Positions 42,736 to 52,384 of a stretch of 64,000 nt of DNA are shown piece after piece. Position 1 is the stretch's first letter. Each line of letters opens with the position of its first letter. The position numbers and the translations under genes are program-made. The stretch spans positions 562,607-626,606 of the forward strand of contig VAFM01000002.1 in the NCBI GenBank assembly GCA_005768725.1, read 5' to 3'. This DNA is from Blastochloris viridis. GTDB taxonomy: Bacteria; Pseudomonadota; Alphaproteobacteria; UBA2136; UBA6156. Under the pieces are notes generated by a model, which was not told the origin of the DNA, did no database searches, and saw only the letters and a program-made list of their open reading frames with translations.

Positions 42736-44937
42736 GTGTCCGATATGCAGCATGTGATGGCGGGGGAGGGGCCGCAGATACTTCCGGTTCTCGCCGGCTG
42801 CTGGGATCTACGCCTAGGCTATCACCCGTCCCTGAAACAGCAATTGCCGATGCTGGCCGACCTTCCGGTGTTGGAATCGGTTGAGGCGCAGCAGTTGGCA
42901 GAGCTGGAGCTTCCCGTCGCGCTTGCAACCACCGGTCACCACCTGATGAAGGATGCGGCTCTGCTTGCCGCTGCCATGCCGCAGGGGGGTATGGTCGAAG
43001 CGGCGGATGTCTATCCGTTGGCGCCGGTCTTTGTGCGCGACCTCTGCGGTCGTCCCATCCATACCGGTCTTGTTCCGCTGCCTGCCGCACCGTCGGTACC
43101 CCTCTTTCCTACAGGTTGCCGTCATGTCCCGAAGGATCATCCGGCCTATGCGCATCTCGAAAGCCTGATCTGGCAGACGCTGCGCCGTATCGAATGCGCG
43201 CCGGTGCGTCCCGATGCCGCAGGGCTTGCAGGGCAGCCTGAACTGAGTTTGCGGGCCGCCATTGCCCAACCGCAAGCGTATGCTTTCAAGCTTCGCCCGG
43301 ACACGTTTTACGCCGATGGCTGGCGCTTGCCGGTGGTGCCGCGCGTGTTTGCCGTGCCGGTGCAGCCGGTGCAGGCGCAGGCAGCGGCCGACGAACTTCT
43401 GGCGCGCTGGCAGCAGCGTCCGGAAGGGCAGGATTACGAAGCCTTTTACGACGCCAACAATGGTGAGATCTGGTTTGAAGAGCTGTTCGAGCGCGGCTGT
43501 ACGGTGATCCCGACCCTGGAGGCCTACAATGGCCGCTATCATATCGGGGCCGATTACGTGGCGACGGCGGTCGATCCGGGCCGCGCTCTGCCGGGGTTGC
43601 ATGAGGTTGTCGGGCGTGAGCCGTCGGAATATGCCGCAGGTACGATTCTTGAAGTCAAAGCCCCGGGCTGGGTGACGGCGACCACGGTGCACAAGGCGCA
43701 GGTGGTTGTGAGTGATGGCAGTGCATTCGTTGCAGCCGATGCCCCGCTGCCGCAGTTGCCAGACTTGGCGCTGCCGCACGCGCGGGTGGGGGGCAAGGTG
43801 GGCGATGTCTGGCTGCCGACACATCCCGAACACTTTGCCGAACCGGCCTTGTACGACTGGAACGAGATGGGGCATTTTGTCCAGATCTCAGGCCCGCTCT
43901 GGGATCCTCTCCATTATGTTTATACCAGCACGGCACCGCTTCTGCGGGCGCTGCGCAAACCGCACCCGGTGGTGGCAGGCGCCTATGTGCTGCCGGAATC
44001 CGTCAAGCTGCGCTTCCATCCGCTGGCGCAACTGACGTGGTACGACGCCTACAACGAGCGGACCGCCCAGCAGCGCATGCAGGATCCGGCCCACCCCTTG
44101 TACGGCAGTGCCATCGACATGGTGCCGCTGATGCGCGAAGTGGCGCCCGCCGGGTATCACCGTCTGCCGTGGGGGTTGGAATATGAATTGGACCCAGCCC
44201 ATCTGCCAGCGCTGCATCCGCGTCATCGTGCGGTGGTCTATCCAGAAGTTTTGGCTGGTCGTCGCATGGGTATTGCCACATTAAGCGATGCCGACAGCTA
44301 CCGTACGCACGACACGGTGGTAACCGAAGCGATGCGGGATGTATTGGCGCATGCGTGTACGGCTCCGTTTGAGGAAGCTGTTTGCGACATCCATGCCACA
44401 CTGCTTCCTGCCGAATTGCTGGCGCAGCCGGAACCGCACATGCGGGCCGTGCCGGTCTGGTTGCCTGAAATTTCAGCCAGCCATCTCGCGGTAAATATCA
44501 AGAGAATTTTCGCAGCACGGCGCTATCGGCAGGCGGTACAAGAGCAGTCGGTCCGCTGGGGACAGTCTGGTTTTCCGGCGGCCTTCTACCAATTCCGAGA
44601 GTCAGCGCTGGCTTGGCGCCGCTTGCGTTACCGCCTGTTTGGCAAGTATGCCTCGGTCTGGCAGCAGGCTGCGGCAGAAGGTTTGGATCTTACCGCGGCT
44701 GAACTTCTGGTGCCGGAGTCCGATCCGGTGCGTCATGCGCAGGTGCAGCACGCGCGTGCCAGCGGGCTGGGAGTGGTTGCAGAGGTGCCTCTCCAGAGGG
44801 CGGATGGTTTGCCTTCCTCTGCGGCACAGGGTAAGCTCACGCAAGCTGAGCGGCCTAAGCCCCCACGGGCGCTGGACAAGGCCTCGCACAAGGTGCGGCA
44901 GGGTCGCGCGCAAACCGATAACAACGGCATGGAATAA
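42736..44937 (+). CDS. Large hypothetical cytosolic protein
   Basis: 733 aa, GTG start with AGGGGAA upstream. No signal peptide or membrane helix. Many Pro and aromatic residues, several YDA/WDP segments (YDAFNERTAQ..., LWDPLHYVYTS). The C-terminus is a basic low-complexity tail. I do not recognise a family. It lies between the Cys-rich protein and traB and probably forms part of the apparatus or its cargo; nothing firmer can be said. Confidence 0.6.
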   Translation: MSDMQHVMAGEGPQILPVLAGCWDLRLGYHPSLKQQLPMLADLPVLESVEAQQLAELELPVALATTGHHLMKDAALLAAAMPQGGMVEAADVYPLAPVFVRDLCGRPIHTGLVPLPAAPSVPLFPTGCRHVPKDHPAYAHLESLIWQTLRRIECAPVRPDAAGLAGQPELSLRAAIAQPQAYAFKLRPDTFYADGWRLPVVPRVFAVPVQPVQAQAAADELLARWQQRPEGQDYEAFYDANNGEIWFEELFERGCTVIPTLEAYNGRYHIGADYVATAVDPGRALPGLHEVVGREPSEYAAGTILEVKAPGWVTATTVHKAQVVVSDGSAFVAADAPLPQLPDLALPHARVGGKVGDVWLPTHPEHFAEPALYDWNEMGHFVQISGPLWDPLHYVYTSTAPLLRALRKPHPVVAGAYVLPESVKLRFHPLAQLTWYDAYNERTAQQRMQDPAHPLYGSAIDMVPLMREVAPAGYHRLPWGLEYELDPAHLPALHPRHRAVVYPEVLAGRRMGIATLSDADSYRTHDTVVTEAMRDVLAHACTAPFEEAVCDIHATLLPAELLAQPEPHMRAVPVWLPEISASHLAVNIKRIFAARRYRQAVQEQSVRWGQSGFPAAFYQFRESALAWRRLRYRLFGKYASVWQQAAAEGLDLTAAELLVPESDPVRHAQVQHARASGLGVVAEVPLQRADGLPSSAAQGKLTQAERPKPPRALDKASHKVRQGRAQTDNNGME

Positions 44938-44943
44938 CCGAAG

Positions 44944-46395
44944 ATGGCGTCCGAAAACTCACCCGATTACATCGCCCGTCCGGGCGCCGGTGGCAAGCCG
45001 GAAGGTGGCACGTCGCAAGCCTCTGACGCACTGCAGCGTTTCCGCGCATTGCCGCCCAAGCTGCAGGGTGCCATTCTCATCGGTGCGCTGATTCTGGTGT
45101 TCTACGTCATTTCCACCCTGCGCGGCGGCGGTGCGTCTACGCAGCGCAGCGTTGTCAATCTGGGGCAGACCAATAACCGCACCGGCCAGGTCAGTGCGAC
45201 TTTCACAGGTATCGAAACCGACCGTCCGGCCGTGATGCAGGCGGTGTTCGAGCAGAACCGTCGTGATATGGCCGAACTGCGTTCCAAGATCGAAAGCGAT
45301 TTCAGCATCCGCGACAAAGCCCTGCAGGATGCTATCACCCAAAACCAGGAACTGCAGCGCCAAATGCAGCAGATGATGGGCGACTTTACCACCGAGCTGA
45401 AGAGCATTCAGGTGGAGCGCGCCCGCGATAACGAGCGTCTGGCTCAACTGGCCGACCAGCAACGCCAGTTGGAACTGAATGCGCCGGTCAACGGCGTTGG
45501 TCAGGTCGGCGGCATTACGCCGCAGCGCCGTGCCATCCAGCAGGTTGTGCTGGGCGGCGGTGGCGGTGGTGTGATGGGAGCTGTCCGCGCCCCTTTCGCG
45601 CAGGCGGGGACGGGCTCTAACAAGTCGGACTCAGCGGGTCAGGCTGTCCGTAACCCCGCTGAAAAGGCGGCGGAAGAGCGCTTACCATTCATTCCGCCGC
45701 TGGGCTTTGTCCGTGCAACCATGCTGAACGGTGTTGATGCGCTGGTCGGTGGAACCACGACACCAGCTCTGGCCCGCCTGTCGGGAACCTACAAAACCGC
45801 CATGAACAGCACGATCTCGCTGGATGGCTGTATCGCCATGGTCGAATTTACCGGTAATATTTCCACCGAGCGCGCCACGGGTAAGCCGGTCCGCATGACG
45901 TGTGTCTACCCAGACGGCGGCGCCGCGACCTACAGTCTCTCTGGGTACGCGGTCGATGCCGAGGACGGTATTATTGGAATTCCCGGCGTTCTATATGAAG
46001 GCGACCCGAGCCGTATCGCGGCCGCCATGCTGGCCGAGTTTGCCGCCGGTGTCGCCGGTATCGTGGAAGACAACACCGGCAACAGCGTCACCCGCGTGAA
46101 TACCGATGGTACAACGTCTACGTTCGAACTGCCGAGCAGTGCTGACTGGGCCGAGCAGATTGTCGGCGGGTCCGGCAAGGTGATGGGTTCGCTGCGTGAT
46201 TATCTCCAGAAACGTGCCGACCGCGTTCAGTCGTTCATCCGTCTGGATGCCACGCGCGAAATCAATCTGGTGATCCTGAACGGTACCGAACTGCGCAAGT
46301 CCGGCGAAGTCTGGAGCGCGCTGTTCGACGGCAATACCGACAGCGGCCTGCCGCAATCCAATTTACCCGCCGAGACATCCGGCGCAACGCAATAA
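44944..46395 (+). CDS. traB: TraB (VirB10 family) core channel protein
   Basis: 483 aa. One membrane segment (about residues 40-60: AILIGALILVFYVISTLRGG), a coiled coil (about 90-165: ELRSKIESDFSIRDKAL...), a linker, and the VirB10/TrbI-type C-terminal domain (about 240-440) with LPFIPPLGFVRATMLNGVDA, MNSTISLDGCIAMVEF and the NLVILNGTE end. TraB spans both membranes and senses ATP use. Starts 6 bases after the previous stop. Confidence 0.9.
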   Translation: MASENSPDYIARPGAGGKPEGGTSQASDALQRFRALPPKLQGAILIGALILVFYVISTLRGGGASTQRSVVNLGQTNNRTGQVSATFTGIETDRPAVMQAVFEQNRRDMAELRSKIESDFSIRDKALQDAITQNQELQRQMQQMMGDFTTELKSIQVERARDNERLAQLADQQRQLELNAPVNGVGQVGGITPQRRAIQQVVLGGGGGGVMGAVRAPFAQAGTGSNKSDSAGQAVRNPAEKAAEERLPFIPPLGFVRATMLNGVDALVGGTTTPALARLSGTYKTAMNSTISLDGCIAMVEFTGNISTERATGKPVRMTCVYPDGGAATYSLSGYAVDAEDGIIGIPGVLYEGDPSRIAAAMLAEFAAGVAGIVEDNTGNSVTRVNTDGTTSTFELPSSADWAEQIVGGSGKVMGSLRDYLQKRADRVQSFIRLDATREINLVILNGTELRKSGEVWSALFDGNTDSGLPQSNLPAETSGATQ

Positions 46396-46410
46396 GGGGG
46401 AAGACAGATC

Positions 46411-46866
46411 ATGAAAACCTACCGTCTACCTGTAGCACTTCTGGGTGTGGTCGCCATGCTGGGCGGCTGTAAGTACTATGGCAGCGCCCTTCCGCCGGAG
46501 TACCCGATGAGCATGGAAGATGCCCTGACCTCGGCCAACGACCAGCGCGCCAGCGCCGGCGGCAGCCAGCGTCCGGTGGTGCGTAATCCTACCCGCCCGC
46601 GCGTCGAGCGCCCAAGCTACCTGCCGGAAAAGGAACTGGCACTTGTCAGCCCGCCCAAAACCCTGCTGGTCTGGACCTACCCGCACGTCACCGACGATAA
46701 TACGCGCGTGTTCGGTAACTGGAGCACCATCTTCCTGACCGACCGCTACGAATGGGCCCGCCCGAGCAACGAACTGCCGAGCAACGAAGACGATGCTGGC
46801 ACCGCAGCCGGTCGTCCGTCGCTGGGCATGGCGCCGCAGAACGGCGCGGCCGCCCCCACGCCCTAA
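46411..46866 (+). CDS. traV: TraV-like core lipoprotein
   Basis: 151 aa. Lipobox LGGC with Cys near residue 20 (MLGGCKYYG), then a Pro-rich middle and a C-terminal segment (LVWTYPHVTDDNTRVFGNWSTIFL). Short, Pro-rich lipoproteins of this sort directly after traB are TraV in F-type systems. AAGGGGGAAG precedes the ATG. Confidence 0.72.
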   Translation: MKTYRLPVALLGVVAMLGGCKYYGSALPPEYPMSMEDALTSANDQRASAGGSQRPVVRNPTRPRVERPSYLPEKELALVSPPKTLLVWTYPHVTDDNTRVFGNWSTIFLTDRYEWARPSNELPSNEDDAGTAAGRPSLGMAPQNGAAAPTP

Positions 46867-46927
46867 ACGCGTGTAAGGCAACTGGCACACAAACAAGAAT
46901 ATCGGCAAGAATAACGGCACACCACGT

Positions 46928-49525
46928 ATGGACCACAAAAATACCTATACGCCGCCCCGCCCGGACCAGCTGGCCGAGCAACTGCCGTATTTCGAGTTTA
47001 ATGAGGATGAGTCCTCGCAGTTCTACCGCTTCCACCTGCTGAAGGATGGTGGTTTGGGCATCTGCTGGAAATGCCCGGTTCCTGCAAGTTATTCGTACGA
47101 TGACGGCTACGGCTCCACGACCAACGAATTCCGCACGTTCCTCGAAAGCATACCGACCGATTACGAAGCACAGATTTCGATCCTGTCGCACAACAACCTC
47201 GTCAAACCGCTGCAGAACTATCTGGAAGCCACCCCGAATCTGGAGCGTGCCCGTCTGCTGCGCCAGTCGCGCGCCGAAAAGATCCGCGACTCCGGCCATC
47301 GGGGCTATGCCACATCCGAGCGCGGGTTTACCCGTCTGCGTGAATCGTACATGGTCATCAGCCTGCGTTGCCCGGAAACCGTTGAACGCTATGGTCTTCT
47401 CAAGGGCGCGATCGAAATGACCTATCAGGCCCTGGCGTTGATTGTCGTCTCGCTGGGTCTGGATCTCAGCAAATTGGCCGGTCGTTTTGTCAAAGATCTG
47501 GTCAAGACGGCTATGGTGGAATTCCGCGAAGCCGTGCTGGCGGCCGAAAGTACCCTCAACGGCATGTTCGAAATCCACCGCATGTCGCTGGAAGAACTGA
47601 AGGAGCACTACTGGCAGGCCTACGCCCCCAGCTACAAAGACCCTGCCCAGCGCATCGTGGTCGATCCCTTGATGCCCTTCGACCAGCAGATTTTCCCGCT
47701 GCCGATCGAGAACGGTTTCGATATCATTAAAGTCGGCGAAGACTATCACGGGACCATCATGCTCGCCATGATGCCCGACAGCGTGATCGCCGATTATCTC
47801 GGTATTATTCGTCGCACGCTGAATTCGCAGACCACGTTCTTCTGCAACCTGACCTCCGTCAACCAGACCGCCGAAAAGGTGAAGCTGACGCTTGGTGCCG
47901 CCATGCGGAAACGCGTCGCCAGTGCGTTCAACAAAGAGGAAGCCGAGCTGTACGCGCAGGAAGCCTCGGAAGTGAAGACGCGCCTTTATAGCGGCCGCAA
48001 GATCGTGCGCGCCATGGTGGGCGTGATGATCCACGGCAAATCGCGCGAGGAAGTGGAAGACAACCTGTTGCGTATTGCGTCGCAGTTCAAAAAACTGTCG
48101 GTGGTGCCGGATATCGAAAAGACCATGGGGCTGCAGGCGTTTGCCTATAGCTGGCCGTTAACCTGGCGGAACAGGTTCTCGGCACCGTTTGCCCGTACCC
48201 GCCGCGTGATGAGCGACGATATCACCGATCTGATGCCCTTCCACGGGCACTGGGGCGGGCACGGTCGTCCGTACACGCGCTTCGAAAAACAGACGCCGCA
48301 AGCTCTTTACGTCAACCGCGACGGCGAAATTTCCTTCTTCGACCACACCAGCGGCGACTTCATGAACTGGCACTATGCCATTACCGGGACCTCCGGTTCC
48401 GGTAAGAGCTTTGCCGTGACCGACCTCGTGCTCCAGCTGTTCAGCGCGGGGATCGAGAAGCAGTATCTGATGACCATCAAGGACGACTACGACCGCTTTG
48501 CCGAGACCATGGGCAAGCTGATCATCATCGACCTCGACCGCAAGGATGTCTGTATCAATCCCTTCACCGGTGAGATTTCCAAACACCGCCTGCAGCAGTG
48601 GACCACCACGGTAGAGCTGATGATCGCCAAGGGCGACTACGAGGTGACGCGTGTCGAGCAGCGCCTGATCGAGCAGGTCGTGCAATATGCCTACGATATC
48701 GTGCCGCCGGACGATGTACTGCGTCCCACCTGGATCCAGCAGGCCTATCTTAAATTCCCGTATTCCGATGAAGAAAGCCGTCAGGCCGGTATGAGCATGG
48801 CGCGTGAAATCGGTTCGTACTGCGAAAACGGTATTTACGGCCACCTCTTCGATGGCCGCCCGAGCTTCAGCGAACAGGACAAGCTGGTCGTTTTCAACCT
48901 GCAGAACGTGCTGAATGAGAAGATCTCCGACGTGATCATCAATGCGGTGTTCACCATGATCGACAACGTGATGTACCTCGGTAACCGCGGCGAGAAGAAG
49001 CACCTGCTGTGCGACGAGATGGTGAGCATGATCTCCTCTAAAGGCGGTGCTGCCGTGGCCAACCAGCTCAAGCGCGCATTCCGTACCTACCGCTCGCTGA
49101 ACTGCATGTGCGGCATTTCCTCCCAGAACGAGGAAGACCTGACTACTGAGGTCGGGCAGGCCATCATCGGTAACATTACCAAACGTCTTATTCTCAAACC
49201 GCGTCGCGAAATGATCCCGATGCTGATGGAATCGCTGGGTCTGCGCGCAGAACGCCACCAGAGCAATATCGCCAGCTTGGAAACGCGTCCCGGGTTCTAT
49301 TCGGAGTTCTACCTCATGTCGCCGCACGGTGAAGTGGTCTGCCGCCTGATTCCCGACAAGCTCACCTACGCCTTGGCGACCACCACGCCGGACGATGTTG
49401 CCGAGATGCGCCGTATCAAGGAAGAGACCGGCTGCGACTGGTGGCAAGCCACGGTGACCTTCGCCGAACGCTTCCCGCACGGCGTGCGCGCGGCCCGTTC
49501 TGCCAGCAAGGCGCGCGGCGTTTAA
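46928..49525 (+). CDS. traC: TraC (VirB4 family) secretion ATPase
   Basis: 865 aa. A TraC-type N-terminal region (DQLAEQLPYFEFNEDESSQFYRF), a central part, and the ATPase domain with Walker A GTSGSGKSFAV near residue 488 and Walker B-like LLCDEMVSMISS near 697; GISSQNEEDL follows. This is the largest motor of F-type secretion systems and acts at the inner-membrane face. No strong Shine-Dalgarno seen before the ATG, so its expression may depend on the upstream genes. Full length for the family. Confidence 0.9.
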   Translation: MDHKNTYTPPRPDQLAEQLPYFEFNEDESSQFYRFHLLKDGGLGICWKCPVPASYSYDDGYGSTTNEFRTFLESIPTDYEAQISILSHNNLVKPLQNYLEATPNLERARLLRQSRAEKIRDSGHRGYATSERGFTRLRESYMVISLRCPETVERYGLLKGAIEMTYQALALIVVSLGLDLSKLAGRFVKDLVKTAMVEFREAVLAAESTLNGMFEIHRMSLEELKEHYWQAYAPSYKDPAQRIVVDPLMPFDQQIFPLPIENGFDIIKVGEDYHGTIMLAMMPDSVIADYLGIIRRTLNSQTTFFCNLTSVNQTAEKVKLTLGAAMRKRVASAFNKEEAELYAQEASEVKTRLYSGRKIVRAMVGVMIHGKSREEVEDNLLRIASQFKKLSVVPDIEKTMGLQAFAYSWPLTWRNRFSAPFARTRRVMSDDITDLMPFHGHWGGHGRPYTRFEKQTPQALYVNRDGEISFFDHTSGDFMNWHYAITGTSGSGKSFAVTDLVLQLFSAGIEKQYLMTIKDDYDRFAETMGKLIIIDLDRKDVCINPFTGEISKHRLQQWTTTVELMIAKGDYEVTRVEQRLIEQVVQYAYDIVPPDDVLRPTWIQQAYLKFPYSDEESRQAGMSMAREIGSYCENGIYGHLFDGRPSFSEQDKLVVFNLQNVLNEKISDVIINAVFTMIDNVMYLGNRGEKKHLLCDEMVSMISSKGGAAVANQLKRAFRTYRSLNCMCGISSQNEEDLTTEVGQAIIGNITKRLILKPRREMIPMLMESLGLRAERHQSNIASLETRPGFYSEFYLMSPHGEVVCRLIPDKLTYALATTTPDDVAEMRRIKEETGCDWWQATVTFAERFPHGVRAARSASKARGV

Positions 49526-49671
49526 CGCATATAGCGGACGGTGAGAGAGCCATTTGCAAAACGCAACGCAACGAAAATGGCCAAAAGTCCACATCCCTGC
49601 CACCAATCGCACCACTTGCACTAGTATCTGTGCCAAAGCCCCGCTAGATTAGGCTGAGCAAGAGTAAAAAC

Positions 49672-52290
49672 ATGGCCCTACGACGCAAGCTTCCTTCGCG
49701 CATGACGACCGACACACCGTCGGAAAGCGAAGCTACGCCTAAGGTTTCGGCTCCTAAGCCTGCCACACCTGCTCCCGCACCGGTAGAATCCCCCGCTCCG
49801 CAGGAACCTGTTACCGCCGCTGCGCCAACCTACGATCCCTTTGCCGCCGCCGCGGCCGAAGCCTTTGGAACCGTTGAAGCTGCTCCCAAGCCGCGTGTAC
49901 TGGAAGACAGTTTTAGTGTACCTGCTGCAAATGCCGAGCATATAGCAGAGCCGGTTGCTGTGCAGCCTGTAGCTGAGCCCGCGACCGAAGCCTTTACCGC
50001 CCCTGCCTGGCAACAACCGGCCGAAAGCTTCTCGGCTCCGGCGTGGGATGCGCCGGTGGACGTGACAACGCCTGAACCTGCCTACAGTGCACCGGCCTGG
50101 GACGCACCTGCTGCTGTCGAAGTGGAAGTCGCCGCTCCAGCTGTCATCGAGATTCACCCAGAAGCCCAACCGGTCATCCAACCTGAACCGGTATTCAGCG
50201 CACCCGCCTGGGATCAGCCTGTGGTCGTGACGCCTGCCGACACCGTTGCCGAACCGATGGCTGAAGGGCCTGCAAACACCTGGGAAGCCGAAGCGCCTGC
50301 CGCCCTGATCGTGACGGACTTCCTCCCGCACGAAGAGACTGTCGCTGCGCCCGAAACGACGGTGTCCTCCTTCCCTGAAATCGCAACCGATCTGCCGCAG
50401 GCCGTTGGTATTGCTGCCGTTGCCGAAAGCGAAGCCGAGGCCTCTACCGACGCCGCAGGTGAAACCGCACAGGGACCGACCAACTTTTCCTTCGAACCGT
50501 CGCGTCCGGATAATAGCCGTATTAAGCGCCGTATCCGCGAAAAGCGCGCCCGCGATTTTTCCGCGATGGGAGCTTCCGAAGACGCGCGTCCCCGCAACCA
50601 CGCCGTGACCGATGCCTTTGCCCCCACTGTACCGGTCGACACCCGTCCGATCGACCAGGTCGACGATGCCCTAATTGAATCCGGTGTGATTGCACCGCGC
50701 CCCGGCGACAGTCTGACCAGTCACCTGCCGACCGGTGTCGCTGAAAGCACCCAGCGTTTTGAGCCGGAACCGCAATCGGCGCCGTTTATGGCGTCTCCGC
50801 AGCCCGAACCTATCGTGGAGCCGGTGGCAGAACCGGTCGTTGAAGTGGCACCTGTAAGTCTGCCGGAACCTGTCCGTGAGCCAGCTCCGCAGCCGCAGAC
50901 CGCACCAGAATTACCACCGGAACCGCAACCGTTGCCGCAGCCTTCGGTGCCCGAATTTGTGCCCGCCGCGACCATGCTGCCGCCGGAGTCCGAGATCCGT
51001 ACCCCGTCCTTCAATCTGTCCAATACGGCGGCGTCGCCCTCGGCCGAAGCTTTGCCTGCCCCGCAGTCCGACCTGCCGTGGGTGCAATCCCAACCGGCTG
51101 CCGAGTGGGATATCGGTGGTACAGCCGCGAATGACTGGGGCCAGCATGCGCCGGAAACCGCGTCCGAACCGGCCGTGCATATGCCGCCGCAGGCCGACCT
51201 TTACAAACCGATGACCGGACGTCCGGCCTCGGTGCCGCCGCAAATTCCAGGGGGTATTCCCACACCGTCCGCTTCTGCCAGCCTGACTCCGGAGCTGCCG
51301 GGCCAGCGTCGTAAAGCGCAGGGCACGCCGTGGGCCTTGGTGGCTGTCGGTGCGGTCGTGGTTCTTGCGGCAGGCGGCTATATGCTGACCAGCGGTAAGA
51401 AGGGTGCCAGTGCCCAGTTGGCCAGTATCACCAACCGTACCGCCACCGGTAACGAGCAGCAGCCGCTGCTGCCCCCGCCCGATGGTACGGGCGCCACCGG
51501 CAGCTTCATGGCGGCCAGCCCCAGCCCGGCGACCGACCCCAGCGGCAGCGCCATGGTCTCGTTTGCCGATGTATCGCCCGACGAGGCCAACCAACCGATC
51601 GTGGCTGACGGCAACGAAGAGATGCCCAAGGGCTTCATCGCGCAATTCCAAAGCGAAGTGGAAAAGGCCCGTAACCTGAAGGACAGCGGTGCCGCCGTGG
51701 CCGAAGTGCCATCCGGTATCACCTCTGCCACCGCACCTGCCGCCGCAGCCGGTACCGGTTACACGCAGGATGAATTGAAGAAAGAGCTGGAAGCTTACCG
51801 TACCGCTCTGGCATCCAGCGCCAACCCTGCCGAGCTCAAGCCGGGCAGCTTCGATGCCAGCCGCACCGGTGGCCAGACCGATGCTGAAATGGCGTCTGGC
51901 TCATTGCTGCCGCCGCCAGCCGCATTGCCGCCGGCCGAGCTTTACACCAACAACCCGAAGAACCTGCCTGTCGTCGCCGAGCCGGTTACCAATGCACCGG
52001 AACGCGTCCGCACGCTGGCCGACTTCCCGGATGTGGATGCCTACATGCCGGAGCGTGAAAAGGTCGAAATTCCGGCGAACCTCAAGCCCAAGCTGGCCGC
52101 GACAGACTTCCCCGCCCTGGAAGTGCTGAGCTATGTCCCGAACCAGGGTGTGGTTGCCTTTGCCGATGGCCGTGAAGGCGTGCTGTTGATAGGCGAAAGC
52201 ATCAATGGCTGGGAGCTGGTAGCCGTCAATGCCGATACCGCCGAATTCAAGGCTGGCCAGAAGAGCTATCAGGTCACGTCGCAGAATTAA
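49672..52290 (+). CDS. Pro/Ala-rich membrane protein with PilP/GspC-like C-terminal domain
   Basis: 872 aa. Residues 1-550 are Pro/Ala/Glu-rich and mostly disordered, with four copies of APAW (about residues 110-185), and a basic patch SRIKRRIREKRARDF near 284. A single membrane helix at about residues 553-573 (GTPWALVAVGAVVVLAAGGYML) separates it from a periplasmic part that ends in a compact domain (about 800-870: LEVLSYVPNQGVVAFADG ... GVLLIGESINGWELVAVN) with the look of PilP/GspC-type homology regions. Bridging protein between cytosolic motor and periplasmic ring is the best guess. The 146 bases before it include an ATTTGC...GCAACG repeat but no clear gene. Confidence 0.65.
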   Translation: MALRRKLPSRMTTDTPSESEATPKVSAPKPATPAPAPVESPAPQEPVTAAAPTYDPFAAAAAEAFGTVEAAPKPRVLEDSFSVPAANAEHIAEPVAVQPVAEPATEAFTAPAWQQPAESFSAPAWDAPVDVTTPEPAYSAPAWDAPAAVEVEVAAPAVIEIHPEAQPVIQPEPVFSAPAWDQPVVVTPADTVAEPMAEGPANTWEAEAPAALIVTDFLPHEETVAAPETTVSSFPEIATDLPQAVGIAAVAESEAEASTDAAGETAQGPTNFSFEPSRPDNSRIKRRIREKRARDFSAMGASEDARPRNHAVTDAFAPTVPVDTRPIDQVDDALIESGVIAPRPGDSLTSHLPTGVAESTQRFEPEPQSAPFMASPQPEPIVEPVAEPVVEVAPVSLPEPVREPAPQPQTAPELPPEPQPLPQPSVPEFVPAATMLPPESEIRTPSFNLSNTAASPSAEALPAPQSDLPWVQSQPAAEWDIGGTAANDWGQHAPETASEPAVHMPPQADLYKPMTGRPASVPPQIPGGIPTPSASASLTPELPGQRRKAQGTPWALVAVGAVVVLAAGGYMLTSGKKGASAQLASITNRTATGNEQQPLLPPPDGTGATGSFMAASPSPATDPSGSAMVSFADVSPDEANQPIVADGNEEMPKGFIAQFQSEVEKARNLKDSGAAVAEVPSGITSATAPAAAAGTGYTQDELKKELEAYRTALASSANPAELKPGSFDASRTGGQTDAEMASGSLLPPPAALPPAELYTNNPKNLPVVAEPVTNAPERVRTLADFPDVDAYMPEREKVEIPANLKPKLAATDFPALEVLSYVPNQGVVAFADGREGVLLIGESINGWELVAVNADTAEFKAGQKSYQVTSQN

Positions 52291-52384
52291 GCAACGTGGC
52301 GAGGCCGCAGAAACGCTTGCGCCTGACAAAAACCCGTCTTAAACTTTCCGTCATACGTTTCCCGAAACACCGAAAGGCAGAGCC

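Noticed and set aside
48158..49636. 492-codon - strand open frame
   Set aside because: Opposite to the TraC ATPase domain with clear Walker motifs.
49616..49650. TTGCAC ... TAGATT as promoter before the Pro-rich gene
   Set aside because: Spacer is about 23 bases, too long for a sigma-70 promoter.
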